DNA of 64,000 nucleotides from Chlorocebus sabaeus (lineage: Eukaryota; Chordata; Mammalia; Primates; Cercopithecidae), in NCBI RefSeq assembly GCF_047675955.1, contig NC_132925.1, forward strand, positions 71,057,622-71,121,621, given 5' to 3'. This document shows positions 1 to 11,576 of this stretch, piece by piece; within the stretch, counting starts at the first letter, position 1; every line of letters starts with the position of its first letter. The translations under genes were made by a program, and so were the position numbers. A model generated the notes under the pieces. The model ran no database searches and was not told where the DNA came from. It saw nothing but the letters and a program-made list of their open reading frames with translations.

Positions 1-138
1 CTAATTTTTGTATTTTTTTGTAGAGACAGGGTTTTACTGTTTTGCCCAGGCTGGTATCGAATTCCTGGGCTCAGGCAATCTGTCCAGCTTGACCTCCAAA
101 GTGCTGGGATTATAGGTATGAACCATTGTGACTGGCCT
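1..138 (-). mobile_element. Alu SINE, partial, cut by window edge
   Basis: The stretch reads as the reverse complement of the Alu left monomer. It includes the 'aaagtgctgggatta' block and ends in 'tggcc', the reverse of the Alu 5' end. The rest lies outside the window. It is diverged, so an older subfamily is likely. Confidence 0.9.
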
Positions 139-142
139 CAAT

Positions 143-592
143 TCAGTTTGTCTTGAGTTAATCAAAAGGGAGATCATCCTAGGTGGGCCTGAATAATCAG
201 ATGAAAACCCTTAAAAGCAGATCAACTTGTTCAGAAGAGACTGATTTTCTTGCTGATCTCAAAGAACTGCCATGCTGCAAGAGGGCCACATAGCAAGAAA
301 CTGTGGGCACTGAGAATGACCCCTAGCTGACACCTATTAAGAAAACCGGGACCTCAGTCCTATAACCAGAAGGAACTGAATTCTGCCCACAACCACATGT
401 GCTTGGAAGAAAACCCTGAGCTCCAGGAGAGTGTGCAGCTTGGCCAACACCTGAATTGCAGCCTAGTAAGACCCTGAGCAGAGGACCTAGTGACATTGTA
501 CTGGGACTCCCCACCCATGGAAACTGTGAGGTCATAAATGGGTGTTGTTTTAAGACACGAAGACTGTAGCAGTAGCAACAATAGAACTAATA
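143..592 (+). mobile_element. Ancient MaLR LTR (MLT1-like)
   Basis: Weak but ordered similarity to MLT1-type LTRs: a 'gttaatcaaaagggagatcatcc' like start, 'ggtgggcctgaataatcagatg', then 'ataaatgggtgttgttttaag' near the end and an 'actaatata' terminus. It is highly diverged and has no coding capacity. The subfamily is not assigned. Confidence 0.5.
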
Positions 593-599
593 TAGGAGA

Positions 600-1215
600 C
601 TTCCCAGAGGAAAAGCTTTCCCACTTCTTCTATCTTCTCCAAACCCTTATCCAAGGAGCAGCTGGGGTGATTTTTTAACACTGTACCTGAAATCATGTAC
701 TCTTCTTGCATCAGACTTTCTAAGAGCTTCCCTTTGATAAGAGTCATCTCTATACTCCCACCAGAGCTCACAGAGTTGCATACGACTTGGCCCTTGCTCT
801 GCCTGCATTCACTGTGCCATTCTTCTCCCTAGGTCTACACTCCATCCAGCAGGGCCTTCCTTTACTTCCCAGAAGACACCACCAGGTGCTTCCCAAATCT
901 GGAGCCTTCACACATGTTTTTGTCTGGAATATCCTTTACCTCACTCTGTACCACTTCATACTCATTATTTAGATCACGTTTTCACAGAAGTCTTTCTTAA
1001 TTCCCTATTTAAACTACAAGCCTTGATTTCCAAAAGAGTTATTCTACCTTAAAGGTTTGCAGTCATGTATTTGTGTAGTTTTGATGATCGTCTCCATCCT
1101 TCCTTCCCTATTAGACTCTAAGCTCCTTGGGGGCATGCTGCAGGTCTATTTTATTTCACACTTAATATGTAGAACCCTGAACAGTGGGTGGTGTGTAATT
1201 CATTAAAGCTACTTA
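600..1215 (+). mobile_element. LINE-2 (L2) 3' region
   Basis: Pyrimidine-rich sequence with the L2 3' signature 'tagactctaagctccttgggggcatg', followed by a degenerate 'gaaccctgaacagtgg...aattcattaaa' tail. A 61-codon frame starting at 787 is L2-derived or chance and is not called as a gene. Confidence 0.55.
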
Positions 1216-1431
1216 CTGAGACTTTTTATTCTCCTTCTATGAGATCAAGGTAGAACTGCTCTACTTGACCCGTGGAGGCTCGACGTGGACACATGATTTA
1301 CTTTCACCCATTGAATGTGAAAGGGCATGATGATTATTACCTCTGGGTAGAAGATTTTTAGCATCAGTATATAAATGTCCATGCTTCTCTCTCCCTGGCC
1401 CAGCAACACATGATGTTCTGAATCTGTCTTG

Positions 1432-1647
1432 TACAGTACAGTAGCCAGTGGCTACTATATTGTACTATTTTGATTATTGATATTTATACTAATTAAAATT
1501 AAATAAAGTAAAAATTCAGTTCCTCAGTCACATTAGTTGCATTTGAAATACTCAATTGCCACCTGTGACTAGTGGGTACCATTTCAGGCAGTGCAGATAT
1601 AGGCCATTTCCATCATTACACAAAGACCTATTGGCTAGAACTGCTAT
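1432..1647 (-). mobile_element. MER3 (hAT-Charlie MITE)
   Basis: About 210 bp with the internal blocks 'aattcagttcctcagtcaca', 'gaaatactcaattgccac' and 'gcagatataggccatttcc'. It ends in 'ctattggctagaactgct', a decayed copy of the terminal 'ctattggacagcgctg'. The length fits MER3 (209 bp). Confidence 0.7.
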
Positions 1648-2212
1648 GGATGCTAGAGGCTTGTGTTTCTGAGTAAGGAAGACACAGAAGAGAGCCACCA
1701 GTTGCTTTAATAGTGTATTATTTGAGTGTGAAATAACCTGTGTGTCAGCAACTTATATTTCAGGTTTGTTTGCCACTGCAGCAAAATCCAGGCTATCCTG
1801 ACAGTTGAATGTAGTCACTAAATAATTACTTGCTAAGTAGCTTAAGGATTAAATTTCATAAGGGAGATTTGCATGAAGGATGAGGAAGGAAGATCTCTTA
1901 AGCGGGCTGAGCAACCTCAGCAAAGGTTTGGATCTGGGAAATTGACAGGACCTCTGGGAATAGTAGGGTTTATGTGAGGAAGCTTTAGACCTGAGAGAGG
2001 CCTGGAAGGAAGCAGAGAAGCCAGAGTTAAGAAACAGTGCACAGAGCATGAAGGGAAGGTCATTGGTAGACCAAACCCTCATCTGACTCCTGAATCTCTT
2101 GAGCAGTTGTGATTTTCAGAGCCTACAACCTGAACTCACATCTGATGCTGCTTTGCCCATTTAACTGCTATGATATGTTACCTCCCCCAAATGCCACAGC
2201 TGTCAAATGGGG
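1648..2212. other. Unassigned sequence
   Basis: I recognise no gene or repeat family here. Reading frames are short and interrupted. Confidence 0.4.
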
Positions 2213-2597
2213 TATATTAGTCTATTCTCACACTGCTGTAAAGAATTATCTGAGACTGGGTAATTGATAAGTAAAAGAGGTTTAACTGGCTCATGGTTCT
2301 GCAGGCTGTACAGGTAGCATGGCTGGGGAGGCCTCAGGAAACTTTCAATCATGGCAGAAGACAAAGGGGAAGTAGGCATGTCTTCACATGGCCAAAGAAG
2401 GAGGCAGGGAGAGAAGGGGGAAGTGTTACACACTTTTAAACAAACAGATCTCGTGAGAACTCACTCACTGTTACTAGAACAGCAAGGGGGAAATCCACTT
2501 CCATGATCCAATCACCTCCCACCAGGTCACACTTCCAATGCTGGGGATTACAGTTCAACATGAGATTTGGGTGGGGACAAAAATTCGAACCATATCA
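2213..2597 (-). mobile_element. MST/THE1-type MaLR solo LTR
   Basis: On the plus strand it begins 'tatattagtctattctcac' and ends 'gaaccatatca', the reverse complement of a TGATATGG...CTAATACA MaLR LTR. Internal landmarks include 'ctgagactgggtaatt', 'caatcatggcagaag' and 'gagatttgggtggggac'. It is about 385 bp with no internal retroviral region next to it. Confidence 0.9.
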
Positions 2598-5469
2598 TTG
2601 AGATGACAAGTTTAGTTCAGAGCATTATTAATTTGCTAAGCAGAGCATATATGAAGAACCTGGAGGATGGTTAGTAGCCAGGAGGCTGTTCTCGTTGTCT
2701 CAGAATTGTGGGTAAGGCCCACAGCCAAGGAAGAAGCTGGAAATACACTATGTGCTAGTCAGAGTGAAAATGGCAGCCATTCCTGGCAATGCTTGCTTAA
2801 AGGAACCATTGAAGAAGGACTAGTCCCTTCTCTCCAACTTGGCCTTGCCACCCTATTAATAAGAGAAATGTGCAAGAAGAGCTATTACCTCTACTTCCCC
2901 CAGGGACATGAGGTGGGAGGTACTCCCTCTCCCTGGAGCCTAGAGACAGTCCTCCAGGAAACTCACTCCTAAAACTGGTGAGTGGCGCTACTCCCCTCAT
3001 GCACCTGCCAGGTAAGGAACAGGAAATTGATTCCCTCTTAATGGTGGTGAGATTTAGGACTGGGCATTAACATGGTAGAGAGGGAAAAAGAATGACATTT
3101 AAAAGCAAAGAAGATTGAATCTCAAAATCTAAAAGAAACAATTGGAATGAGTAGAAAGCACCTAAACCTCATGGAATTGGGTTAAAATACAAAGGGGGCT
3201 GTTCCTTGGCTTGGAAAGAGCTGGAGAGGCTTGACATGTGCTCCTTGAAGGATATTATCAGGCAAATGTTTTTCTTGTTTCTATTCCAATAGCTTTGAAC
3301 TTCTCCATGAGCCAGTTATCCTAAGGTGATGGCTGGGACATAACAAGCCCCTGATGACCTTCCCGGGTGCCACAGCTTATGAGATGTTTTAAGAATTGGC
3401 TCTTGAGTGCCCTTCAATTCCCTCTTTTGAGCTCCAAGTTGATGAAACATAAAGTAATCTTTAAAAGAAAGTATGGGGGATACAACTTGATATTCTTAGA
3501 GTATTTCTAGTTTTATAATTAATTCACGGATGGGAGAGCCATTATCTGATAGCATCCAGAAATGTGGAAATTATTCATTTCAGACACGCAACCCTGTTCC
3601 TGTTATAGTTTTTGATTAAAATGAAAACTTACCAAGTTTTATTTCTCAAAATATGATAGCTTCACAGGCAATTGAAATCAGCTAGTTCCATTGTTGGGTT
3701 TCTAATTCCAGGGCTTATAATAATATTTTTTTGGAGTCAAACATGACATAATGCTAGGACTCCTGGAGCTAGCAAAGATGATAAAGTATTTTTGCCACAG
3801 CGGGTACTCTGCAAAATCCTTTATTAAAAAGAGCTGCCACACACACGCTCAGAGTGTGATGGATTGTACAGAAACGAAGAGTGACATGCTATGAATTTAC
3901 AGCATTAATTTTTTTTCCCCTAATTAAAGCAATGGGAATGGCCTCCAAACAGAAACTGGCTGGAGCTGGACAGGAATGATTGTATTCCCTAGCACTCCTG
4001 AGGATGGATTCTTGACCCAGTGTTCTCACAACAAGAGTGCTTGAATTAAACTATGAGCTGATGGCAAAAGGTAACTGACATTATTTAATTAAAAAGCCTC
4101 TCTATCCTGTTATACCTGACTTCTACTTCCACTTGATATGTGGACACTTTTCTTTTCTTTTTTTTTAGTGTGTAATTAGACTTGGTAATGTAGCTGTCCT
4201 ATTGACAGAGTAAACTCTCCTAACAGTAAGAGTGGCTGACTTCTAGACATCAGAAAGGTTCATGGAGTAATTCAAACTGTGATGATGTGTGCATCAGCAG
4301 CAATGAAGAAAATCTTGACAAACAACATCTACTAACAACTCTGATTGCCAGGGGAGGTGTGAATGACTTTGCTTTTTCTGCATGTTTCTTGCACTGAGGG
4401 AAATGAAGGCATACATATGTCTCCAGTAAGAGGTATTTAATGAGTCACAATGATGGTGCAGGAACAGACTTAGTATGTTCTCTTCAAACCACTATGACTT
4501 CTAGTCCACAGCCCAAAGATGGCAAACAGAGTTCATCTCAGGTACCATCTTCCATGGACTGGTTATGACCACTTGCTAAGCTATGTTAAAAAGATTACAA
4601 GCCCATGTCTGAGTTCAGCAGGAGAGAGTAATTCATGTCATGTCTCCTTCAAGCATGAGAAGGGAAAGTGGAGGTTGAATGCTATGTATTCCTTCAGTTA
4701 CTTATGACTTTCCTCCTGCCTTGAGTTCACTCTTGTGCAGGATCATTTCACCTATCTCTCCAACTTTCTGAGGAATTCAATCACAAGAAGTTATTTTGTG
4801 TTCTTCCTTCTATTAATAGTTCCACATGAATGCTTTGCATGCTGTAAATACTTGGTAGCTATACATCGAATGATTGACATCCAGGAGTAGAAATTAAGGT
4901 ATTTGAATGAATAGAGACAGGCCCCATGACATCTCTTTCTTCTTGAAATTTGGCTCTCTGAACACCTATAATGTAAAGCCTCATCAGCTCCTTTGTGCTT
5001 TTCAAAGGAAAATATTCATACATTTCCCATACCTGTAAAGGAAGATGTGTCTGGCACAGTCTGCAGAATTAGTCTCTGGAACACAGAATTACTCGATTTC
5101 TATTATTCAGTATCATTTTCTCTGTCATGCAAACCACTAGGAATGGCAGGCCAAAACAGCAGGCCTATTGAAAGTCAACACATATCCACTCATCTCCACA
5201 GGAACTACATTGAAAAGGGTGTTCAAAGCCAGGGCCCACAAGAACTTAGACTTGGCAAAAATCACAGCTAGCTTGGAAAGAAAGTGACTACTCACAGTGG
5301 TGCCATTGAACTTTCCCTGTTCATCATTGCTTCCCTCATTGGGTTCATGAAAAAGCCATAAAGAACCAACATGGCAGGGCATGCTGTCTGTGAGTCAGAA
5401 TAACTATTGCAATTTTTGGGCTGCCTGGATATACGTGAGAGAGACAGGTTCTATGTTGGGGTACACAGA
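2598..5469. other. Repeat-poor, non-coding block
   Basis: There is no recognisable repeat over about 2.9 kb, which is unusual in this window. Part of it (3440-4130) is rich in homeodomain-like AT motifs such as 'attaattttttttcccctaa', 'ctaattaaag' and 'atttaattaaaaag'. The 101-codon frame at 2667-2972 matches no protein I recognise. Possibly unannotated ancient repeats or regulatory DNA. Confidence 0.45.
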
Positions 5470-5477
5470 GTGAGGGG

Positions 5478-5508
5478 ATATATGTGTGTGTGCATGTGTG
5501 CGTGCGAT
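5478..5508. repeat. Short (TG)n-rich microsatellite
   Basis: Imperfect 'tatgtgtgtgtgcatgtgtg' followed by 'cgtgcg'. It is a short interrupted TG dinucleotide tract. Confidence 0.7.
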
Positions 5509-5721
5509 GGTGCAGATGGGATTAGCTCAGTCAACTCAATTTTTCAGGACCATTGCTAATTTATTTAGTTAAAGCTAGAGAAGTACTGGGGTATTCACTT
5601 ATCAATTAAGCAGAAGAGATGTTGCTTGGGTAGCTGTGACAAGCGCTAATATAGCTAGAGAAACATGGATGTCCACACCAAAGGATATGAAAGGGCTTTA
5701 CATTCACCAGATTAGACCAAG

Positions 5722-5932
5722 GTTTCCCAGTCTTGGCAATATTGACATTTTGGGCCAGATAATTCTGTGTTAGAGAAGGGGGCTGCCCTGTGTACTGTAG
5801 AATGTTTAGCAACATCCCTGGCCTCTACCCACTAGTGGCATCCACTCCTAGTTGTAACTACCAAATTGTCTCCATATATTGCCAAATGTTCCCTAGAGGA
5901 AAATGCACCCTTTATTGAAAAGTATTGGACCA
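5722..5932 (+). mobile_element. MER20 (hAT-Charlie MITE)
   Basis: Contains 'caatattgacattttgggcc', 'gataattctgtgtt', 'agaatgtttagcaacatccc' and 'tctacccactagtggcatcc', in the order of the roughly 219-bp MER20 element. This is the first of four copies in the window. Confidence 0.8.
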
Positions 5933-6689
5933 GACCTTTCTTTTAGTTTCGTGAAGTTGAGAGAGACATCAGATCAACACAGAATCCCTTGGTGATACAG
6001 TTTCACAAATTATACACATGTACCTTGTGTTTTATCACTCAGCACTGCCTTAAGAGAAATTTGTGCATCCCAGTCAGCAAGTGTGTTAAGTTTAACATAT
6101 TAAATAATTTTAAAGAACATAGATTTTTAATTTGAAACATATTAGCCTACATTAATCAGTATATTTTTATGCAGATAGAATTATATATCCAAAGACAAAC
6201 TAGCTATAATCATTCATAAATCATGGCAAAGCAGGGAGTATAATTAAATTGGAAATGAATCTACAAAGAAAATACAAACACAAAAACATATAGAATAAGT
6301 AGATCCCTTGCTGCATCCTTTTTGGTATTGCTATAAATTGGGGGAATAAAAGAAATATGTAGAGTGTGAGTTGGATATACATTTTGTTTGTCAAAATACA
6401 CTAGCACAAATAGATTTATGAGCAGGTATAGTTCACTGCTATCATCACTAATCCGGATTACAAACATCTTGGTTTCTCAATGAAAAGGTGAAGGAAAACA
6501 AATAAAACCTCATTGGCATTACTTGAATGACAAAACAATGGGAAAGATACACTGTATTACAAGTGTTGACTAAAAATCTTCATGCCATTCATTTATAGGC
6601 ATTCCTTCTATTTAAGGTTGGCTACTATTTATTAACTAAACAATTTATCAATGTATTTTTAGAGGTATATTCGCAGGTGATAAGAAAAG
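5933..6689. other. Unassigned AT-rich sequence
   Basis: No gene or confident repeat assignment. It is AT-rich with many short frames only. Confidence 0.35.
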
Positions 6690-6966
6690 TCAAGAGAGAA
6701 CAGTTAACACAAAAATCAGGCTAGCAGTTAGGTCTTGGAAGAAGGAGGAAACAGTGACCAGATGAGGCATGTAAGAATTCCAAGGAATTGTAAGATTTTT
6801 GTTTCTGTCCTAAAAGGTAAATACACTGGTGTTCATTTTATTATTAGCTGCTAAACTGTACATAAGCTTTCTTTACACTTCTGTATGTATGTTATGGCTT
6901 GCAATGAAAATGAAACGTCTGCAGGGAAAATAAAACTGAGACTTTCAACTGAAAAAAAAAAAAAAC
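6690..6966 (+). mobile_element. L1M-type LINE, 3' end with poly(A)
   Basis: The block 'acactggtgttcattttatt...ctgtacataagct...cttctgtatgtatgttat' is typical of old L1ME/HAL1 3' ends. AATAAA at 6929-6934 precedes a 14-A run (6952-6965) by 17 bp, so the element's polyadenylated end is preserved. Confidence 0.6.
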
Positions 6967-7017
6967 TTATTAGATAGACGTGGTGTGAAGAAAGGAAAAC
7001 CATGGACAAGTGACTTT

Positions 7018-7311
7018 GTTGTTGTTGTTGTTGAGATGGAGTCTCTGTCACCCAGGCTGGGGTGCAGTGCCATGATCTCAGCTCATGGCAATATCCGCCT
7101 CCCGGGTTCAAGTGATTCTCCTACCTCAGCCTCTCTAGTAGCTGGGACTACAGGTGCCCACCACCAGGCCTGGCTAATTTTTGTATTTTTATTAGAGATG
7201 GGGTTTCACCAAGTTGGCCAGACTGTTCTTGAACTCCTGACCTCAGGTGATCAGCCTGCCTCAGCCTCCCAAAGTGCTGGGATTACAGGCGTGAGCCACC
7301 ATGCCTAGCCA
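7018..7311 (-). mobile_element. Alu SINE (S-like), with target-site duplication
   Basis: Full-length reverse-strand Alu. Its tail has become a (GTT)n, that is (AAC)n, tract next to the insertion point. It is flanked by 'acaagtgacttt' (7006-7017) and 'acaaatgacttt' (7312-7323), a 12-bp duplication with one mismatch. Confidence 0.93.
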
Positions 7312-7323
7312 ACAAATGACTTT

Positions 7324-8165
7324 AGGCAAACTTTCCAATTCAATATTTTTTCCAGCACAAAGAGAAGCATTTAATTCAAATTGTTTTTGCCAAGCAAATT
7401 GACTATTAACTTATCAGATCCAAGGTTTGATCGAATAAAGGCTGTTTTAAGTGTAGTTCTTATCACTAGGAAAAAGAGTTAGAAACACATAAAGTCAACT
7501 CAGCATTATACTTAGATTGGATAATTTAACTGAGTAAGTAGTATTTTCATGAAGTTCAGTCATTACATTATCCTTTCCCATTTTAAAAGCAAAGAAATTT
7601 AAAAATCAAACTTATTTTTAAACTCTTGACAGCTCTCTTTTGCTCACCATTTAAGTCTTTTAGTTTAAGGGAAAGGCTTCCTACTTCATTTGATAAAATT
7701 TGGCATGTTTTATCCTTAGTGTATTTTGTATTTTGCTTGATAACCAGGCATCTTCAAAAGAAGAAAGTCATCCTTGAACTGAATTGGCATTCTGTTTACA
7801 CTTCTATTGTGAAAGACATTCCTTTGTTTGCTGAAATATCTTCTGTGTCTCCATTCTAAGAATCACCACATGAAAATACTAATGGAGTCTGCTCTCTGTA
7901 TAAAACGTAGCCAGCTGGTACAAATCTACTGCTAATATACGTATGCAAACATGAAGCATTTTATTTTGCAGACTGATATTAACATCTTCTATGAATCTAC
8001 ACAGGTAATCAAATGACTGGAGTTAAAAACAAAAGCCAATCTTCCAGACTCAGCCCAGAGAATACTGCCTCTAGAAGCCACCAGGGGCAGCCAGCCCCTC
8101 TTTCCTATGTGGTATAGTATTTTGAACAGAGTTGCTGTTAGCATTCATCCTGCTGTATTAGGATG
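7324..8165. other. Unassigned sequence
   Basis: No gene or repeat recognised. The 77-codon frame at 7626-7859 has no features I can identify. Confidence 0.35.
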
Positions 8166-8300
8166 ATTTATTTTCATGTCTTTCTCCCCTAGCAGACTGC
8201 ACTACTTGAGAACAATGAACACTTCTTATTCATCGGTCTAACTCTCAGAGATTGTCCTTTCATGATACTGAGCATATTTACAGTAACTTGTCTAGTGCCT
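8166..8300 (+). mobile_element. Possible L2 3' fragment
   Basis: The block 'tctcccctagcagactgcac...gagaacaatgaacac' followed by 'cttattcatcggtct' resembles the L2 3' segment (ctagactgtaagctcc...cttattcatctctgt). It is short and diverged. Confidence 0.4.
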
Positions 8301-8339
8301 GCCTTCCCTGCTGGACTGTTAGTAGGTAGCAAACACTGA

Positions 8340-8690
8340 TAATAATAATGTACATGGAACTGAAAGTGTGCTAGGCCTTGTTCAAAATGTGTTGATAAAA
8401 TCCTTTTTATTACTTACAACTTCATGTGAAGTAACTACAACTATTATTGGTGCAAATGTAATTGCAGCTTTTTTCACTACTTTCAATGGCAAAAACTGCA
8501 ATTATTTTTGTACCAACCTAATATAATCTTTATATTGTTACTGAGAAACCCAATAACTGAGAGGTTAAGTAAGAAATAGAGCTGAAGAAATAGAGCTGCT
8601 AAGTCAAGAGCAAGGATTTGAACCCAGACAGTCGAGTCAGAGGCAATTACTCTAAATCATTATATTATACTACCTATACACTACCAGGGC
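8340..8690 (-). mobile_element. MIR SINE split by MADE1
   Basis: The left part (8340-8441) and right part (8522-8690) together give a reverse-strand MIR: 'gtgctaggccttgttcaaaa', then 'gaggttaagtaag...aaggatttgaacccagacag'. A MADE1 element interrupts it. Confidence 0.65.
8442..8521. mobile_element. MADE1 (mariner-derived MITE), miR-548-like hairpin
   Basis: An 80-bp near-palindrome: the left arm contains 'ttggtgcaaatgtaattgca' and the right arm 'tgcaattatttttgtaccaa'. This matches MADE1, the mariner (Hsmar1) MITE from which miR-548 family microRNA genes derive. The arms pair imperfectly, and nothing in the sequence shows expression. Confidence 0.9.
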
Positions 8691-8847
8691 CCTCAACAAT
8701 ATTTGGTAAATGGATAAAAGGAGGAAGAGAAAAAAAATGAAGAAATGAGGAAAGAAACAAATGAACAAGGAACATATAGTCATTAAATTTTTTTCTGAAT
8801 AACTGAGGAGTAGAATCTAATTTTTACAGCAAGAACAACTAAGTATT

Positions 8848-9101
8848 GGCTGGCACGGTGGCTCATGCCTGTAATTCCAGAACTTTGGGAGGCTGAAGTG
8901 GGCAGATCATTTGAGGCCAGGAGTTTGAGACCAGCCTGGTCAACATGGTGAAACCTCATCTCTGCTTTAAAAAAAAAAAAAACATTATCTGGGGGTGGAG
9001 GTGCATATCTGTAATCCCAGCTACTAGGGAGGCTGAAGCATGAGAATCACTTGAAGCATGAGAATTACCTTTCTGTCTCAAAAAAAAAAAAAAAAAAAAA
9101 A
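8848..9101 (+). mobile_element. Alu SINE, shortened right arm
   Basis: Starts 'ggctggcacggtggctcatg' and ends in a long A-run. The right monomer lacks the usual 'cactgcactccagcctgg' part and instead contains a duplicated 'gcatgagaat' block, so it has an internal deletion or rearrangement. The flanks 'acaactaagta' and 'aaaactaagtg' look like a decayed target-site duplication. Confidence 0.88.
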
Positions 9102-9116
9102 GAAAAACTAAGTGTC

Positions 9117-9163
9117 TCGTACACATACAGACACGCACACACACACACGTGTACACACACACA
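9117..9163. repeat. (CA)n microsatellite
   Basis: An interrupted CA tract ('cgcacacacacacacgtgta' then 'cacacacaca') lies just past the Alu A-tail, a common site of microsatellite birth. Confidence 0.85.
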
Positions 9164-9342
9164 GAAAAAGTTTCCAGATGCTACAATGTATAGTATCCTT
9201 AAATGATTTAAGTTGAATAGCTATTAAAATGGTAATCTTGAATAATTCTTTGTGGTGTGCACAAAGGTGCATGCACAAAGTGCCTGTGCTAATGTTGAGA
9301 GAAAAAAGAGAATATAAAATAGCATATATCAGCACTATCTAA

Positions 9343-9950
9343 TAGAAATATGAGAGACACAGACATGAGTCACATATGTAATTTTAAATGTGCTAGAAGC
9401 CACATTTAGAGTTTAATAGGTGATGTTAATTTTAATGATTTATTTTGTTTAACCCAATAGAGCCAAAATTTTATTTCAGTAATCAACATAAAAATTATGA
9501 GGTATTGGCTGGGCATGGTGGCTCACACCTGTAATCCCAGCACTTTGGGAGGCCGAGGTGGGCAGATCATGAGGTCAGGAGATCGAGACCATCCTGGCTA
9601 ACATGGTGAAACCCCGTCTCTATAAAAATACAAAAAATTAGCTGGGTGTGGTGGTGGGCGCCTGTAGTCCCAGCTACTCGGGAGGCTGAGGAAGGAGAAT
9701 GGCGTGAACCCGAGACAGAGGTTGCAGTGAGCCGAGATTGCGCCACTGCACTCCAACCTGGGTGACAGAGCGAGACTGTCTCAAAAAAAAAAAAAAAAAA
9801 AAAAAGAAAAATTATGAGGTATTTTATGTGTTTTAATAATAAATGTTATAAATCTAGAGTATATCTTCTTCTTATAGCACATCTCAAAAAAGACTATATT
9901 TTAAAGGCTCAATAGCTATATGTGGCTAGCAGCCACCATCTTAGATTGAC
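9343..9950. mobile_element. MER3-related hAT DNA transposon, split by AluY
   Basis: Begins 'ctatctaatagaaatatgag' and 'cacatatgtaattttaaatg', continues after the Alu with 'agcacatctcaaaaaagac' and 'ggctcaatagctatatgtgg', and ends near 'agcagccaccatcttagat'. The ends resemble MER3 but the body differs. I do not name the family. Confidence 0.6.
9507..9806 (+). mobile_element. AluY with perfect 17-bp target-site duplication
   Basis: Full-length plus-strand Alu with AluY features ('gtgggcagatcatgaggtca', 'gagaatggcgtgaac') and an A-tail. Identical 'aaaaattatgaggtatt' flanks at 9490-9506 and 9807-9823 show a relatively young insertion into an old hAT element. Confidence 0.95.
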
Positions 9951-9954
9951 CCCA

Positions 9955-10172
9955 GGAACTCAAGATTGGTTTAACCCCAGGAATTCAAGATTGGTTTAAC
10001 ATCTAAAAATCAATTAATGTAAATCATTGTATTACTAGTACACAGGAGAATGGTCATGTTGATGCATGCAAAAATATATCTGGATATGATTCAATGTCTG
10101 TCAATTATAAAAACTCTTAGCAAGCTAGCTAGTGAAGAAAATTCCTTCAACCTGATAAAGAGAATTACGGAA
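9955..10172 (+). mobile_element. L1 ORF2 fragment
   Basis: The order 'caggaattcaagattggttt', 'aaatcaattaatgtaaatca', 'cttcaacctgataaagagaa' matches the later reverse-transcriptase part of L1 ORF2. It precedes sequence from an earlier part of ORF2, so it is a separate or rearranged piece rather than the start of the next element. A 24-bp unit holding 'ggaattcaagattggtttaa' is nearly duplicated at the start. Confidence 0.7.
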
Positions 10173-10626
10173 AAAAAAAAAAAAGCTCTTAAATAACCAC
10201 TGGGTCAAAGAAGAAATCACAAGGGAAATTAGAAAATACTTAGAGATGAATTTAAATGAAACGCAAGAAACCAAAGCTAACAGCATGCAGCAAAAGCAAC
10301 ACCAAGAGGTGATTTTTAGAGTTGCGAATGTATACTTTAAGAAAGATCTCAAATCAATAAACTGTATACCTTAGAAACTAGAAAAAGAAGAGCAAAGTAG
10401 ACCTAAAGGTAGCAAAAGGAAAAAAATTAACAGATTAGAGTGGACATAAAATAGAGAAGAGAGAAACAACAGAAAAATCAAGGAAACAAAGTGTTAGTTA
10501 TTTGAAAAGATCAACAAAATTGAAAAACTTTTAACTAGGCTGACAGAAGAGAAGAATGTTAGAATTACCAAAATCAGAAACGAAAGTGGAGGCATTCTCA
10601 CTGATTTTACAGAAATAAAAAGGATT

Positions 10627-10825
10627 AGGCTAGCCTGGGCAACATAGCAAGACTCTACCTCTAAAAAAATTTTTTTTAATTAGCTGGGCATGGTGTCATG
10701 TGCCAACAGTCCTAGCTACTTGAGAGGCTGAAGTGGGAGGATGCTTGAGCCCAGGAGTTTGAAACTACAGTGAGCTATGGTTACACCACTGCACTCCACC
10801 TGCAGTGACAGAGAGACTCTTTTTA
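10627..10825 (+). mobile_element. AluJ/monomer-like, 5'-truncated
   Basis: Starts within the Alu ('agcctgggcaacatagcaag') and runs to 'gacagagagactcttttt'. The L1 text 'aaaaaggatt' before it and 'aaaaaggatg' after it (10831-10835) are consistent with a target-site duplication. High divergence suits an AluJ-age element. Confidence 0.8.
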
Positions 10826-11576
10826 AAAAAAGGATGAAAAGAGAATACAATGAACAATTGTACACCAAAAAATTAAATAACCTAGATGAGATGAGCATAT
10901 TGCTAGAAAGATACAAACTTCCAAAACTGACTAATAAAGAAATAGAAAATCTGAATAGATATATAACCTTTAAAATAATTAAATAAAAATTTTCCCAACA
11001 AAGAAAAACCCAAGACTGGATGGCTTCACTGTTGACTTCTACCAACAATTAAGAAAGAACTAATGCCAATCTTTCTTAAATTCTCCCCCACAAAAAATGG
11101 GAGAGGAGGAAACACTTTCCAGTTCTTTTTGTGAGGTCAGAAATACCCTGATATCAATACAGCACGAAGATACTACAAGAAGAAAAAAACTCTACAGACT
11201 AATATCCCTTATAAATATTAATGTAAAAATACTCAAAAATACTAGCAACCTGAATTCAGCAGGATGTCAAGAGTGAGATACATTTCTGGGACACATGGAT
11301 AATTCAGCATATAAAAAATGAGAAATGTAATACGTCACATGAACAGAATGAAGAAAAAAAAAAACAATCATCTCCATTGACACAGAAAAATCATTCGACA
11401 AAATGTAACACCCTTTCATGATAAAAATACTCAATAAACCAGAAATAGAAGGGAACTTCCTCAACATGATAAGGGCCATATACGAAATAAATCACACCTA
11501 ACATTATACTCAATGTGGAAAGCCTGAAAAATTTTCCGCTAACATGAAGAAGAGAAGGGTAGCTTTTGCCACTTCT

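Noticed and set aside
2667..2972. 101-codon open frame in repeat-poor DNA
   Set aside because: No similarity I recognise; the overlapping opposite-strand frame is similarly long. Treated as chance.
9117..9163. CA-rich tract as a possible CRISPR-like or tandem-array structure
   Set aside because: Simple dinucleotide repeat next to an Alu tail; no spacers. No CRISPR array exists in the window.
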